Below, piece after piece: positions 8,578 to 17,324 of a stretch of DNA of 64,000 nt. The notes beneath the pieces are model-generated. The model was not told the origin of the DNA, did no database searches, and worked only from the letters and a program-made list of their open reading frames with translations. Numbering within the stretch: position 1 is the stretch's first letter; the number at the start of each line of letters is the position of its first letter. Origin of the DNA: Clostridiales bacterium (GTDB lineage Bacteria; Bacillota; Clostridia; Oscillospirales; Oscillospiraceae); NCBI GenBank assembly GCA_004556965.1, contig SFFE01000008.1, positions 23,761-87,760 on the forward strand, written 5' to 3'. Made by a program: the position numbers and the translations under genes.

Positions 8578-9882
8578 ATGAGAATGAGCGATTTGATCGT
8601 CAAAAAGCGGGACGGCGGCACGCTGACCACCGAGGAGATCCACTTTATGATAGAGGGTTTCACGAATGGGAGCATTCCGGATTATCAGATGTCCGCCATG
8701 ACGATGGCCATTTATTTTCGCGGCATGGATCGCCGGGAAACGCTGGACCTGACCATGGCAATGATGCATAGCGGCGAGACACTCGACCTTTCCGGCATCT
8801 CCGGCGTGAAGGCAGACAAGCACTCCACCGGCGGCGTGGGCGACAAAACGTCGCTGGTGCTGGTGCCGATGGTGGCGAGCCTGGGCGTCAAAATGGCGAA
8901 AATGTCCGGCCGGGGGCTGGGCCATACGGGCGGCACGCTGGACAAGCTCGAAAGCTTTCCGGGCTTCAACATTCGCATCCCGATGGAGGAATTCCTCCAC
9001 AATGTCGAGACCGTGGGCATGGTCATCGCCGGACAGACGGCAGACCTCGACCCGGCGGACAAAAAGCTCTATGCGCTGCGCGACGTGACCGGCACGGTAC
9101 CGAGCATCCCGCTGATCGTCAGCAGCATCATGTCCAAGAAGCTGGCGGCGGGCGCGGATGTCATCGTGCTCGACGTCAAGTGCGGCAGCGGCTCGTTCAT
9201 GAAAACGGAGGCGGATGCGAAGGAGCTTGCAACGGAGATGGTCGAAATCGGCAAGCTGGCCGGGAAGAAGACGGTCGCCGTCATTACGGATATGGACGAA
9301 CCGCTCGGCAACGCGGTCGGCAACGCTTTGGAGGTCAAGGAGGCCATTGCCGCGCTCCGGGGCGAGCATCCGGGCGAGCTGGTGGAGCTGTGCCTGACGC
9401 TCGGCGCCTGTATTCTCACGGCGGCGGGGCTCGCACCGGACGACGCTGCTGCCCGCGCCATGCTGGAGGGGACAATCGCGGATGGCTCGGCGCTGAAAAA
9501 GCTCGCTGAATTCGTCGCGGCGCAGGACGGAGACCCGCAGTCGGTGTACGACACGTCGCTGCTGCCGGCGGCACCCGTGCAGATGGAAGTGCCTGCTCCG
9601 GCGGCCGGCTACGTCAGCCACATCGCGGCGAGCGACGTCGGCATGGTGTCGATGCACCTTGGCGGCGGCCGCGCTACGAAGGACAGCGAAATCGACCTTT
9701 CCGTCGGTGTTGTGCTGCACAAGAAGGTCGGCGACAGTGTCGCGGCTGGGGAGTCCCTTGCGACGATCCATGCGGCGGACGAGGTGAGCGCCTGCGCGGC
9801 GGTGCAGGAGCTGGCCGCGTGCTACACGATCACGCCGGAGCAGCCGGAGCACAAGCCGTTCATCAAGGCCATTATCCGATAA
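8578..9882 (+). CDS. pdp: Pyrimidine-nucleoside phosphorylase
   Basis: 434-residue phosphorylase of the thymidine/pyrimidine family that splits uridine, deoxyuridine or thymidine with phosphate. It contains the family signature SGRGLGHTGGTLDKLESFPG, the phosphate-binding KHSTGGVGDKTS, and the C-terminal PYNP domain (about 345-430). Lys/Ser substrate residues lie in LIVSSIMSKKLAAG. Start chosen at ATG 8578 behind AAAGGAG. It has its own promoter and is followed by two hairpins, so it is monocistronic. Confidence 0.96.
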   Translation: MRMSDLIVKKRDGGTLTTEEIHFMIEGFTNGSIPDYQMSAMTMAIYFRGMDRRETLDLTMAMMHSGETLDLSGISGVKADKHSTGGVGDKTSLVLVPMVASLGVKMAKMSGRGLGHTGGTLDKLESFPGFNIRIPMEEFLHNVETVGMVIAGQTADLDPADKKLYALRDVTGTVPSIPLIVSSIMSKKLAAGADVIVLDVKCGSGSFMKTEADAKELATEMVEIGKLAGKKTVAVITDMDEPLGNAVGNALEVKEAIAALRGEHPGELVELCLTLGACILTAAGLAPDDAAARAMLEGTIADGSALKKLAEFVAAQDGDPQSVYDTSLLPAAPVQMEVPAPAAGYVSHIAASDVGMVSMHLGGGRATKDSEIDLSVGVVLHKKVGDSVAAGESLATIHAADEVSACAAVQELAACYTITPEQPEHKPFIKAIIR

Positions 9883-9891
9883 TGAAATTTC

Positions 9892-9923
9892 CGGCACGGC
9901 TCACGTCATCGTGAGCCGTGCCG
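9892..9923 (+). terminator. Hairpin after pdp
   Basis: Perfect 13-bp stem (9892-9904 with 9911-9923, 6-nt loop) shortly after the pdp stop. It lacks a T-run on the plus strand; together with the next hairpin it probably ends the pdp transcript. Confidence 0.55.
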
Positions 9924-9931
9924 AAGCATAT

Positions 9932-9964
9932 AAAACCGGGGCAGTCTCAAAGACTGCCCCGGTT
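9932..9964 (-). terminator. Terminator of the SGNH hydrolase gene
   Basis: Perfect 14-bp stem (9934-9947 with 9951-9964, 3-nt loop) followed on the minus strand by TTTT. It may also stop plus-strand transcription. Confidence 0.75.
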
Positions 9965-9971
9965 CTGTCTG

Positions 9972-10796
9972 TCACGGGTATGCGTGTGTCTTCAAATAAT
10001 CAAGCCACGCCTTGATGCCGTCTGCACTCAGGTGCACGCCGTCGCCGTTTTGATAGGCTTCCGGCAAAAAGCCGTCGTCGCCGACGAGTCCGGCTGCGGC
10101 GTCGAGATACTTTACGCCAGCCGCTTCCGCTGCGGACGCGATCCAGCCGTTGACCTTGTTGATGATCTCGTTGGTCACGTCCTCATAGGCATAGTTGGAC
10201 GCAATGGGCGTGAGCGAGCTGCAGATGATCTTGGTGTCGGGGCGCTGCTCCTTGATGCCGGCGAGAAGCGTGCTGTATGCTTCCTTGACCTGATCTTCCG
10301 TGAGCAGGTTTGCATTGTCCGAGCCGGGGAAGATGACGAGGTACTTTGGTTTGTTGACCTCGACGATCTCTGAGGCGGGGACGTTGTTGCCGGTCACCGG
10401 GGACTTGTACTTGGTTGTGGCCAGCGTCGCAAGCGGTAGCGCGCTGCTCTCCGGCACCCAGACCTGCTTGCCGCTGTCGCTGCCGGTGAGCAGCGATTCG
10501 GATTTGAGCAGCGCGGTGGAGGAATCGCCGAGGAAGAAGATCTGATCCACATAGGCTGCGCCTGCATCCTCCGTCTGCGCGAGCGCGGCGCTCGACGTGC
10601 TGGGGACGATCGGGTTTGCCAGCGCCGTCGGTGTGGGTGTGGACTCCGCGACCGGCGCCGTCTCAACCGGCGTTTGAGCCTTGCCGCTGTTGCCGGATGC
10701 GGATGCGAAAATCACGGCGAACACCGCCAGAACCAGACAGACGATGATCGCGCCAGACCACAAGGAATACATGGAATTTCGATTCATTTTCTTCAT
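9972..10796 (-). CDS. Membrane-anchored SGNH/GDSL-type hydrolase
   Basis: 274 residues. An N-terminal membrane anchor (about 12-32) and a Pro/Thr-rich linker precede an SGNH hydrolase domain. Visible catalytic blocks are FFLGDSST (nucleophile Ser in GDS), a VIFPGSDN block III, and DGVHLSADGIKAW with the Asp and His of the triad. The substrate may be an O-acyl group on a cell-wall polymer; this is inferred from location and family. The start has GAGGAGG upstream. Monocistronic between two terminators. Confidence 0.88.
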   Translation of the reverse strand: MKKMNRNSMYSLWSGAIIVCLVLAVFAVIFASASGNSGKAQTPVETAPVAESTPTPTALANPIVPSTSSAALAQTEDAGAAYVDQIFFLGDSSTALLKSESLLTGSDSGKQVWVPESSALPLATLATTKYKSPVTGNNVPASEIVEVNKPKYLVIFPGSDNANLLTEDQVKEAYSTLLAGIKEQRPDTKIICSSLTPIASNYAYEDVTNEIINKVNGWIASAAEAAGVKYLDAAAGLVGDDGFLPEAYQNGDGVHLSADGIKAWLDYLKTHAYP

Positions 10797-10841
10797 AAGT
10801 CATCCTCCTCTCACGGAAAAGTCTGCATTTTGAACGATTGA

Positions 10842-10871
10842 ACAAAAGAAGCCCTGATGGGCTTCTTTTGT
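10842..10871 (-). terminator. Terminator after the EF-G paralogue
   Basis: Perfect 13-bp stem (10842-10854 with 10859-10871, TGAT loop); its arms end in T-rich sequence on either strand. It separates the EF-G-like gene from the SGNH hydrolase gene. Confidence 0.8.
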
Positions 10872-10884
10872 CAAATGCGTCGTA

Positions 10885-12927
10885 TTATTCCTGCTCCGCT
10901 TTGGCCTCTTCAATGACCTTCTGCTGCACGTTGCCGGGCGCTTCTTCGTAGCGGACGAACTTGCAGGAGAAGGAGCCGCGGCCCTGCGTCATGGAGCGCA
11001 GGTCGATGGTGTAAGAGCTCATCTCCGCCATCGGGACTTCCGCCTCGACCGTCTGCATGCCGTCCTCGGCTGTCATGCCGAGCACGGTACCGCGGCGCTT
11101 GGACGAAATGTCGGACATGATGTCGCCGAGGTTCGCGTCCGGGATCGTGACCTTCAGCAGGCCGATCGGCTCGAGGATGGTCGGCTTTGCCTTCGGAATA
11201 CCGTCCTGATATGCAAGGCGGGCGGCCGTCTGGAAGGCCATATCGTTGGAGTCGACCGGGTGATAGGAGCCGTCGTACAGCGTGGCCTTCAGGCCGACGA
11301 GCGGGTAGCCGGCGAGCACGCCCTTGGTCACGGCGTTGCGCAGACCCTTTTCCACGGAGGGGAAGAAGTTTTTCGGCACGGAACCGCCGAAGACTTCCTC
11401 GGCAAAGATCATGTCGTCGGACTCGTCCTGCGGCTCAAAGCGGATCCACACGTCGCCGAACTGGCCGGAACCGCCGGACTGCTTCTTGTGGCGGCCGTGT
11501 GCTTCGACCTTGCCCTTGATCTTCTCGCGGTAAGCGACGCGGGCGGGCTTCAGCTCGGTTTCCACGCCGAAGCGGCTCTTGAGCTTCGAGCACAGAACGT
11601 CGACCTGAATGTCGCCGGCGCCGGAGATGACCATCTGGTGGGTCTCGGCGTTGTTTACGAGCGTAAAGGAGATGTCCTCCTCGTTCAGACGTGCAAGACC
11701 GGACGCGACCTTGTCGTCCTGGCCCTTCGTCTTCGGGCTGATGGCCATGGAGTAGCAGGGTTCGGGCAGCTCAATCGCGGGCAGTTCGACCTCGCTCTTG
11801 GCGTCGCACACGGTGTCGCCGGTCTTCCAGTCCATCTTGCCGACGGCAACGATGTCACCACAGCAGGCTTCCTTGACTTCCGTGGTCTTCTTGCCGCAGA
11901 TGGTGTACATACGGCCGAGTTTGTCCGTGCTTCTGGCACGGGTGTTGCGCAGGGACAGATCCGAAGTGATCGTGCCGGAGAGCACCTTGATGAAGGAGTA
12001 CTTGCCGAACTGATCGGAAATGGTCTTGAACACGAACGCGCAGGGTGCGCCGTTCGGATCGACGGTGAGCGTTTTGCCGTCTGCAGTGGGAACGGCGGGC
12101 ATCTCAGCCGGGTTGGGAACATAGTCCACGATCGCCTGCAGCACGGCCTCAGTGCCGATGCCGCTCGCGGCGCTGCCGCACAGGACGGGGATGACGCTGC
12201 GGTCCTTCAGGCCGATGCGGATGCCCTTGATGGTGTCTTCCTCAGAGAGCATCATGTCTTCAAAGAACTTCTCCATCAGCTCTTCGTCCGCGCCTGCGGC
12301 CGTCTCGAACAGGGTCTCGCGCAGAGCTTCCACCTTATCGGCGTCCGCGGCGGGCACGTCCACCTTGACGGTCTTGTTGCCCTTGGTCTGGTAAGCCACG
12401 TTATGCACCAGATCGATCACGCCCGTGCCGTCGCTCATCGGCGCGGTCACTGCGCAGACGGTGCTGCCGTACTTTTCCTGCAGCGCGGCGAGAACGGCGT
12501 CAAAGTCGCCGTGGTCTTCGTCGGTCTTGGAAATGTAGAACATGGTGGGCATGTTGGCGTTCTTCAGATACTTCCAGCTGCGCTCGGCGCCGACGGAGAT
12601 GCCGTCCTTCGCGCTGCAGAAGATGATGCCCGCCTCAACTGCGCGCAGCGCGCACATGACCTCGCCGGCAAAGTCAAAGAAGCCGGGGCAGTCGAGCACG
12701 TTGATCTTGCAGCCGCCGTAGTTCACCGGGGCGATGCCGGTGGAAATGGTGATCTGGCGCTTGATTTCTTCCGCGTCATAGTCACAGACGGTGTTGCCGT
12801 CGGCAACCTTGCCCTGACGGTCGATGGCGCCGGTCATGTACAGCATGCTTTCAGCGAACGTGGTTTTGCCGCTGCCGCCGTGCCCGAGCAGGCATACGTT
12901 GCGGATGGTCTTGGTTTCGTAGCTCAT
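10885..12927 (-). CDS. Elongation factor G-like translational GTPase (second EF-G type)
   Basis: 680-residue translational GTPase with EF-G domain order. G1 is GHGGSGKTT (canonical EF-G has an AHIDAGKTT type), G2 region is RQITIST, G3 is DCPGF instead of DTPGH, and G4 is SKTD instead of NKMD. Domains II to V follow, ending in a Glu-rich tail. These deviations mark the EF-G-like paralogue group found beside the true fusA in many Firmicutes, rather than the main translocase. Its role (stress translation or recycling) is not known from sequence. Start behind AGGAGAGG; monocistronic. Confidence 0.9.
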   Translation of the reverse strand: MSYETKTIRNVCLLGHGGSGKTTFAESMLYMTGAIDRQGKVADGNTVCDYDAEEIKRQITISTGIAPVNYGGCKINVLDCPGFFDFAGEVMCALRAVEAGIIFCSAKDGISVGAERSWKYLKNANMPTMFYISKTDEDHGDFDAVLAALQEKYGSTVCAVTAPMSDGTGVIDLVHNVAYQTKGNKTVKVDVPAADADKVEALRETLFETAAGADEELMEKFFEDMMLSEEDTIKGIRIGLKDRSVIPVLCGSAASGIGTEAVLQAIVDYVPNPAEMPAVPTADGKTLTVDPNGAPCAFVFKTISDQFGKYSFIKVLSGTITSDLSLRNTRARSTDKLGRMYTICGKKTTEVKEACCGDIVAVGKMDWKTGDTVCDAKSEVELPAIELPEPCYSMAISPKTKGQDDKVASGLARLNEEDISFTLVNNAETHQMVISGAGDIQVDVLCSKLKSRFGVETELKPARVAYREKIKGKVEAHGRHKKQSGGSGQFGDVWIRFEPQDESDDMIFAEEVFGGSVPKNFFPSVEKGLRNAVTKGVLAGYPLVGLKATLYDGSYHPVDSNDMAFQTAARLAYQDGIPKAKPTILEPIGLLKVTIPDANLGDIMSDISSKRRGTVLGMTAEDGMQTVEAEVPMAEMSSYTIDLRSMTQGRGSFSCKFVRYEEAPGNVQQKVIEEAKAEQE

Positions 12928-12993
12928 GAATTTGTACCTCTCCTTATATCGAAAATAAATCCGAAATGTTCGTGAAAATTCAGATACCCATCA

Positions 12994-13022
12994 AGTATAC
13001 ACTATTTCAAAACTGATGGCAA
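12994..13022 (-). promoter_or_regulatory. Promoter for the EF-G paralogue
   Basis: On the minus strand TTGCCA (13022-13017) and TATACT (12999-12994) with a 17-nt spacer, about 70 nt upstream of the start codon. Confidence 0.65.
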
Positions 13023-13039
13023 TCATAAATATTATTTCC

Positions 13040-15496
13040 TCAGTGCCGCAGCCCCAAATTGAGCAAAATGACCGGAACCAGCCACAGCAGCAGGTAAGTG
13101 AGGAGGTTGCCGACCGTGGCGGAATCGAACGCGCCCATCGCGCACAGCACAAACATCAGGCCCATGCCGATCGCCGCGCACAGCAGCGCCAGTACCACGC
13201 AGATCTGTACAGTCGTGTACAGCCGCTTGCCGAGACTCGAAACCGTCACAAACGGCCCAAGCCCGTCGCGCGAGACGATGCCGGCGATCTGCGTATAGTC
13301 TCCCGGCTCGGCGGCGGACATGGCATAGCGCTTGGAGTAAGCGGGGAAGTCGAAGCCCTCGGTGGACATTTTGAACTTCTGCCGGAGCATCAGCGGCGTG
13401 ATGTTGAAATCGCGCACGGCAAAGATCGGCTCCAGACTGGAGTGCAGCAGGCTGAACAGCGCGTTCTGCACGGAGGTGACCGCGACGTATTTGATCGTAA
13501 AGATGGCGACGAACACGCCGTTGATGGACACAAACACCGCGTTTTTGGAGTTGAGCTTCTGCGGCAGACGGATGCCCTTGAGCGACATGAAGCCGGAGTT
13601 GCCGACGAGCACCTCCTCACCATTGACCAGCGCGATGAGACCGCCGCTCTCGTTGCAGGTGAATTCCTCCACGCCCATGAGCGCGCAGTTGTTCTTGCGC
13701 ATCAGCTCGGAAAACACAGGCGCCAGGCAGTTGCCGGAGGCGACGATGACGCTGCCTGCATAGGAGATGACCTTGTCCGGGTATGCGCCCTCCAGAATGC
13801 GGATGCTCTCAATGGAGATGTTGCGCGGCGGAAAAATGTCCTTGTCCGTGACGATCAGGTGCTTGCTCTTGCCAATGTCGCTCACGCCGGACCAGCCCGC
13901 GATGGCAGAGCCGCTCTGGCACAGGCGGCGCGCAACTGTCCGGTACGGCAGCGCAAAGGTGATGATGGCCGCAAACGGCGCGCAGGGCGCGGTGACGGCG
14001 GCGAAAATGTGCGCAATGTCGGCATAGCGCTTGCTCAGAATCGTGGCGAGCAGGCCGAGCACAAGGGAGATGCCGATGAGATACGGCGCGATGACGGAGT
14101 AAATCGCCTCCGCCGGGCCGGACTCCTCGCTGCGGTGGATAAAGCCCGCCGTGTCCCGTCTGGATTTCAAAATCGTGATGCCGTCCTTGGCAACGTCGCC
14201 GTCAGCGGAGACGGCATAGGGATCCTTGGCTGAAGCGAGTGCGCGGAACGTCATCTTATAGCCGCGGCAGGTGAGCAGTGCGCTCCAGATGCAGCACGCG
14301 ACGGCGAACGCGGACACGCCGCAGAAGGGGAGACCGCTCTCGCCCGTGCCGCGGATGGCGATCACAACAGCGTCCAGAATGGAGAACACGCAGCTGATGA
14401 CGACCAGCGATTCCAGCCCCGGCCGCCTGCGTACCAGCGACAGGATGCCGGACGTGACCACGTCCAGTCCGATGACCATGACGGTGAGCTGCAGGATCAG
14501 ACACACAAGCGCGGCCGCGGCGGGGCTGCTCTTCAGCAGACCGAACACCGGAAAGCCGAACGATATGTAGGCGAGCACGGCGCACACGAGCATGGCGACG
14601 CGGCAGCGGAAGCGCAGCGAGCGAATCTGACCGCCGTAGTATTTCGACGCGGTTTCGGCGTCCGGCTCCGGGCCGAGTTCTTCCTCCTCGGCGGCGGAAG
14701 CGCGCACCTCGGTGCGGTGCTGCCGGATGCGGAAGGCGACTACGGCCAGTGCGGAAACAACGGGATTGACCACGGCTTCCCGGAAGCTGCGGTGCGCGGG
14801 CGCGGCGGCAGAGTCGGAAGGCTCGCTGCCCGCGTCTGCGGACGCATACTGCGCATCTCCGCCGTCGTCGAACCCGCCGGCCGCCGTTTCGCCGGAAACC
14901 GCGCGGAAAATGAGCGTCGGCTCGTCCGGCTCATTCACCGGCTCCGGCTCGTCGTCGGGGTACAGTCCCTCCGGTACGACGGGCGGCTCGGACACGGGGA
15001 TGGACGATTCCTCTTCGAACGGATCGTTCGTTTCCTCCGGCTGCTCGGTTACTTTGTTGACCCAGTTTTTCAGGCCGTTGAAGCCCTTTTTCGCGAACTG
15101 CCTGGCGCTGTCCTTGGCTTCGTTCCATTTCTGCCGCTCGGCGTCGGTGAAGCGGTCGCGCTCCGGTTTGTATTCGCGCACGTCCGCGTCCTCATCGGGC
15201 GCTTCCGGCTCGGCTTCGTCCTCATCGGGGGCTTCCTCATCGACCCAGTCTTCGTCTTCCGCTTCGTCCCAGTCTTCACCTGTATCGGTCTCGTCTTCAG
15301 CGAAGGCGTCCTCCGCGTCCTCGTCAATCAGCGCGGCGTCCACCGGGCGGGAAGCAAAGCCGGACTGCGGCTTCGGCGCCGGATCGGGCCTGGACGGGTC
15401 GTAATCTTTATATTCATCCAATATGGATTCGAGCGAAAATTCCTCCGCGTCCAGATCAAACATGTAGTCGTCGTTGGAATGCTCAAATTGGCTCAT
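13040..15496 (-). CDS. P-type ATPase-like membrane protein lacking catalytic motifs
   Basis: 818 residues. The first about 240 are very acidic and disordered-looking (runs of Asp/Glu, Pro), then come about eight hydrophobic segments. The layout copies a heavy-metal P-type ATPase: a membrane pair, an actuator-like stretch ending SEESGPAEAIYS, another membrane pair, then LIVTDKDIFPP where DKTGT should be, an N-domain-like EVLVGNSGFMSLKGIRLP and VFVSINGVFVAIFTIKY, and a final membrane pair. The phosphorylated DKTGT and the TGE are missing, so transport by the usual cycle is unlikely. ATG 15496 is chosen (AAGGAG 9 nt upstream). The P-type relation is inferred from pattern. Confidence 0.72.
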   Translation of the reverse strand: MSQFEHSNDDYMFDLDAEEFSLESILDEYKDYDPSRPDPAPKPQSGFASRPVDAALIDEDAEDAFAEDETDTGEDWDEAEDEDWVDEEAPDEDEAEPEAPDEDADVREYKPERDRFTDAERQKWNEAKDSARQFAKKGFNGLKNWVNKVTEQPEETNDPFEEESSIPVSEPPVVPEGLYPDDEPEPVNEPDEPTLIFRAVSGETAAGGFDDGGDAQYASADAGSEPSDSAAAPAHRSFREAVVNPVVSALAVVAFRIRQHRTEVRASAAEEEELGPEPDAETASKYYGGQIRSLRFRCRVAMLVCAVLAYISFGFPVFGLLKSSPAAAALVCLILQLTVMVIGLDVVTSGILSLVRRRPGLESLVVISCVFSILDAVVIAIRGTGESGLPFCGVSAFAVACCIWSALLTCRGYKMTFRALASAKDPYAVSADGDVAKDGITILKSRRDTAGFIHRSEESGPAEAIYSVIAPYLIGISLVLGLLATILSKRYADIAHIFAAVTAPCAPFAAIITFALPYRTVARRLCQSGSAIAGWSGVSDIGKSKHLIVTDKDIFPPRNISIESIRILEGAYPDKVISYAGSVIVASGNCLAPVFSELMRKNNCALMGVEEFTCNESGGLIALVNGEEVLVGNSGFMSLKGIRLPQKLNSKNAVFVSINGVFVAIFTIKYVAVTSVQNALFSLLHSSLEPIFAVRDFNITPLMLRQKFKMSTEGFDFPAYSKRYAMSAAEPGDYTQIAGIVSRDGLGPFVTVSSLGKRLYTTVQICVVLALLCAAIGMGLMFVLCAMGAFDSATVGNLLTYLLLWLVPVILLNLGLRH

Positions 15497-15539
15497 ACGG
15501 CTCAACTCCTTATGCGGTTGGGGGAATCAGATCATTGCT

Positions 15540-16289
15540 TCAGCTTCTCTGGCGCAGAACCTCGTACATCAGCACTGCGGCGGCGGCCGACGCGTTCAGG
15601 GACGAGATCTGCCCCTTGAGCGGGATACTAACCAGAAAGTCGCAGGTTTCGCGCACCAGACGGCCGATACCGTCGCCCTCTGAGCCGATGACGAGGCACA
15701 CAGGGCCGGTCAGGTCGGTCTGCCACATGGGGCTTGCGCCCTCCGCCGCTGCGCCATAGACCCAGAGACCGCTTTTTTTCAGCTCGCCGATCGCGGCGGA
15801 AAGGTTCGGCACACGGGCGATGGCGACGTGCTCCACCGCGCCGGCGGAGGTCTTGTCCACCACGGCGGTCAGCCCGGCGCTGCGCCGCTTCGGGATGATG
15901 ACGCCGTGCGCACCCGCACATTCCGCCGAGCGGATGATGGCGCCGAGGTTGTGCGGGTCGGAGATCTCGTCGCACACGATGACGAACGGCGGCTCGCCGC
16001 GCGCCTGCGCAATGGCGAGAATGTCCGCCACCGTGCAGTATTCCTTCACGGCGCACAGCGCGATCACGCCCTGATGCGCATGCGTCTGGCTCATCGCGTC
16101 CAGCTTCCGTCGGTCGGCCTCGACCACGACGACGCCCGCACTGCGTGCCTTGGAGGCGATGTGCCCCAGCGTCTGATCCACATCGCCCTTGGCAATGTAA
16201 ATCTTGTCGATCGTCCGGCCTGCGCGCAGCGCCTCGATCACGGCGTTGCGGCCTTCAATCAGATCTTCCCGGTTTTCAGATAGTTCCAT
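15540..16289 (-). CDS. rlmB: 23S rRNA 2'-O-ribose methyltransferase (TrmH/RlmB family)
   Basis: 249-residue SPOUT methyltransferase; RlmB methylates G2251 of 23S rRNA. An N-terminal substrate-binding domain (EGRNAVIEALRAGRTIDKIYI) precedes the SPOUT domain with motif 1 DPHNLGAIIRSAECAGAHGVI, where the catalytic Asn and Arg lie, motif 2 LVIGSEGDGI, and motif 3 IPLKGQISSLNASAAAAVLMYE (deep trefoil knot). The ATG at 16289 has GAGG upstream; an ATG at 16310 is possible. It lies 43 nt upstream of the P-type-like gene and may be co-transcribed with it. Confidence 0.93.
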   Translation of the reverse strand: MELSENREDLIEGRNAVIEALRAGRTIDKIYIAKGDVDQTLGHIASKARSAGVVVVEADRRKLDAMSQTHAHQGVIALCAVKEYCTVADILAIAQARGEPPFVIVCDEISDPHNLGAIIRSAECAGAHGVIIPKRRSAGLTAVVDKTSAGAVEHVAIARVPNLSAAIGELKKSGLWVYGAAAEGASPMWQTDLTGPVCLVIGSEGDGIGRLVRETCDFLVSIPLKGQISSLNASAAAAVLMYEVLRQRS

Positions 16290-16445
16290 AAAATGAATTC
16301 CTCGTGACATAATAATACAAATAATATCATACCACAGCTTCTCCTATTAAGAAAGTACAAATCTTGAATTCTTCGCAATTTTTTTGTAGACTTTGCGGCT
16401 GGAAACGGGTATCATGAAAACAATCGAATGCTCTGGAGGCTCTTT

Positions 16446-17294
16446 ATGAGAAAATTGATGAATCGAATTGAGCGCTTTTGCTTCCAGCACCCGCGCTTTG
16501 GCATCCCGAACCTGATGCTGGTGATCGCCATCGGCACCATCGCGGTCTGGGTATTCATGCAGATGGATACGACCGGCAGGATCTATCAGCTCCTGTGCAT
16601 GTCCGGACAGGCGGTGCTGCACGGGCAGGTCTGGCGCATCCTCACCTTTGTGTTTCTTCCGGGCGAATCCAACCTGATTTGGTTTATCATTTCACTCTAT
16701 TTTTACTATTGGATCGGCTCCTCGCTCGAACGGGAGTGGGGCACCGGCAAGTTCACGATCTACTACCTCAGCGGCATGCTGCTCACGGCTATCTTTGGCG
16801 TGCTGCTGTCCCTGCTCCTCGGCCGGGACGTGGTCGTCAACGCCACGTACCTGAACCTGTCGATGTTCTTTGCGTTTGCGACGCTGTTTCCGGATGTGCA
16901 GGTGCTGCTGTTTTTCATCATTCCAATCAAAGTAAAGTGGCTGGCCTATATCGACGCGGCTTTGTTTTTGCTCGCGGTAATTACGCTGCCGTTCCCGATT
17001 GATCTGCTGCCGGTGGTGGCGGTGCTGAACTATCTGGTGTTCTGCGGCGACTGGCTGTTTGACTTTCTCCGTCCCAGCCGGGTCCGCCAGCGGCAGAAGA
17101 CCGTCAACTTCAAGCGCGAGGCGCGGCGCATCAACCGCGAGCAGAACAGCAAGCCGTACCACCACAAGTGCGCGGTTTGCGGCCGCACGGATGCGGATCA
17201 TCCGGAGCTGGAGTTCCGCTACTGCTCCCGCTGCGCGGGCTATCATTGCTTCTGTCAGGATCACATCAACAATCACATCCATTTTACGGAGTAA
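16446..17294 (+). CDS. Rhomboid-like membrane protein without the catalytic serine motif, with C-terminal zinc-ribbon
   Basis: 282 residues with about six membrane segments. The topology resembles rhomboid proteases: WRILTFVFLPGESNLIWFII in the first region, then YYLSGMLL. Where rhomboids have GASG with the nucleophile Ser, this protein has VVVNATYLNLSMFF, and no conserved catalytic His is evident. After a basic cytosolic helix the C-terminus has a Cys/His cluster (HKCAVCGRTDADHP, then FRYCSRCAGYHCFC and HINNH), probably binding zinc. GGAGG precedes the start. Best called a rhomboid pseudoprotease candidate. Confidence 0.78.
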   Translation: MRKLMNRIERFCFQHPRFGIPNLMLVIAIGTIAVWVFMQMDTTGRIYQLLCMSGQAVLHGQVWRILTFVFLPGESNLIWFIISLYFYYWIGSSLEREWGTGKFTIYYLSGMLLTAIFGVLLSLLLGRDVVVNATYLNLSMFFAFATLFPDVQVLLFFIIPIKVKWLAYIDAALFLLAVITLPFPIDLLPVVAVLNYLVFCGDWLFDFLRPSRVRQRQKTVNFKREARRINREQNSKPYHHKCAVCGRTDADHPELEFRYCSRCAGYHCFCQDHINNHIHFTE

Positions 17295-17324
17295 TTCACT
17301 TTCATTGTTACGGGGGACACACCC

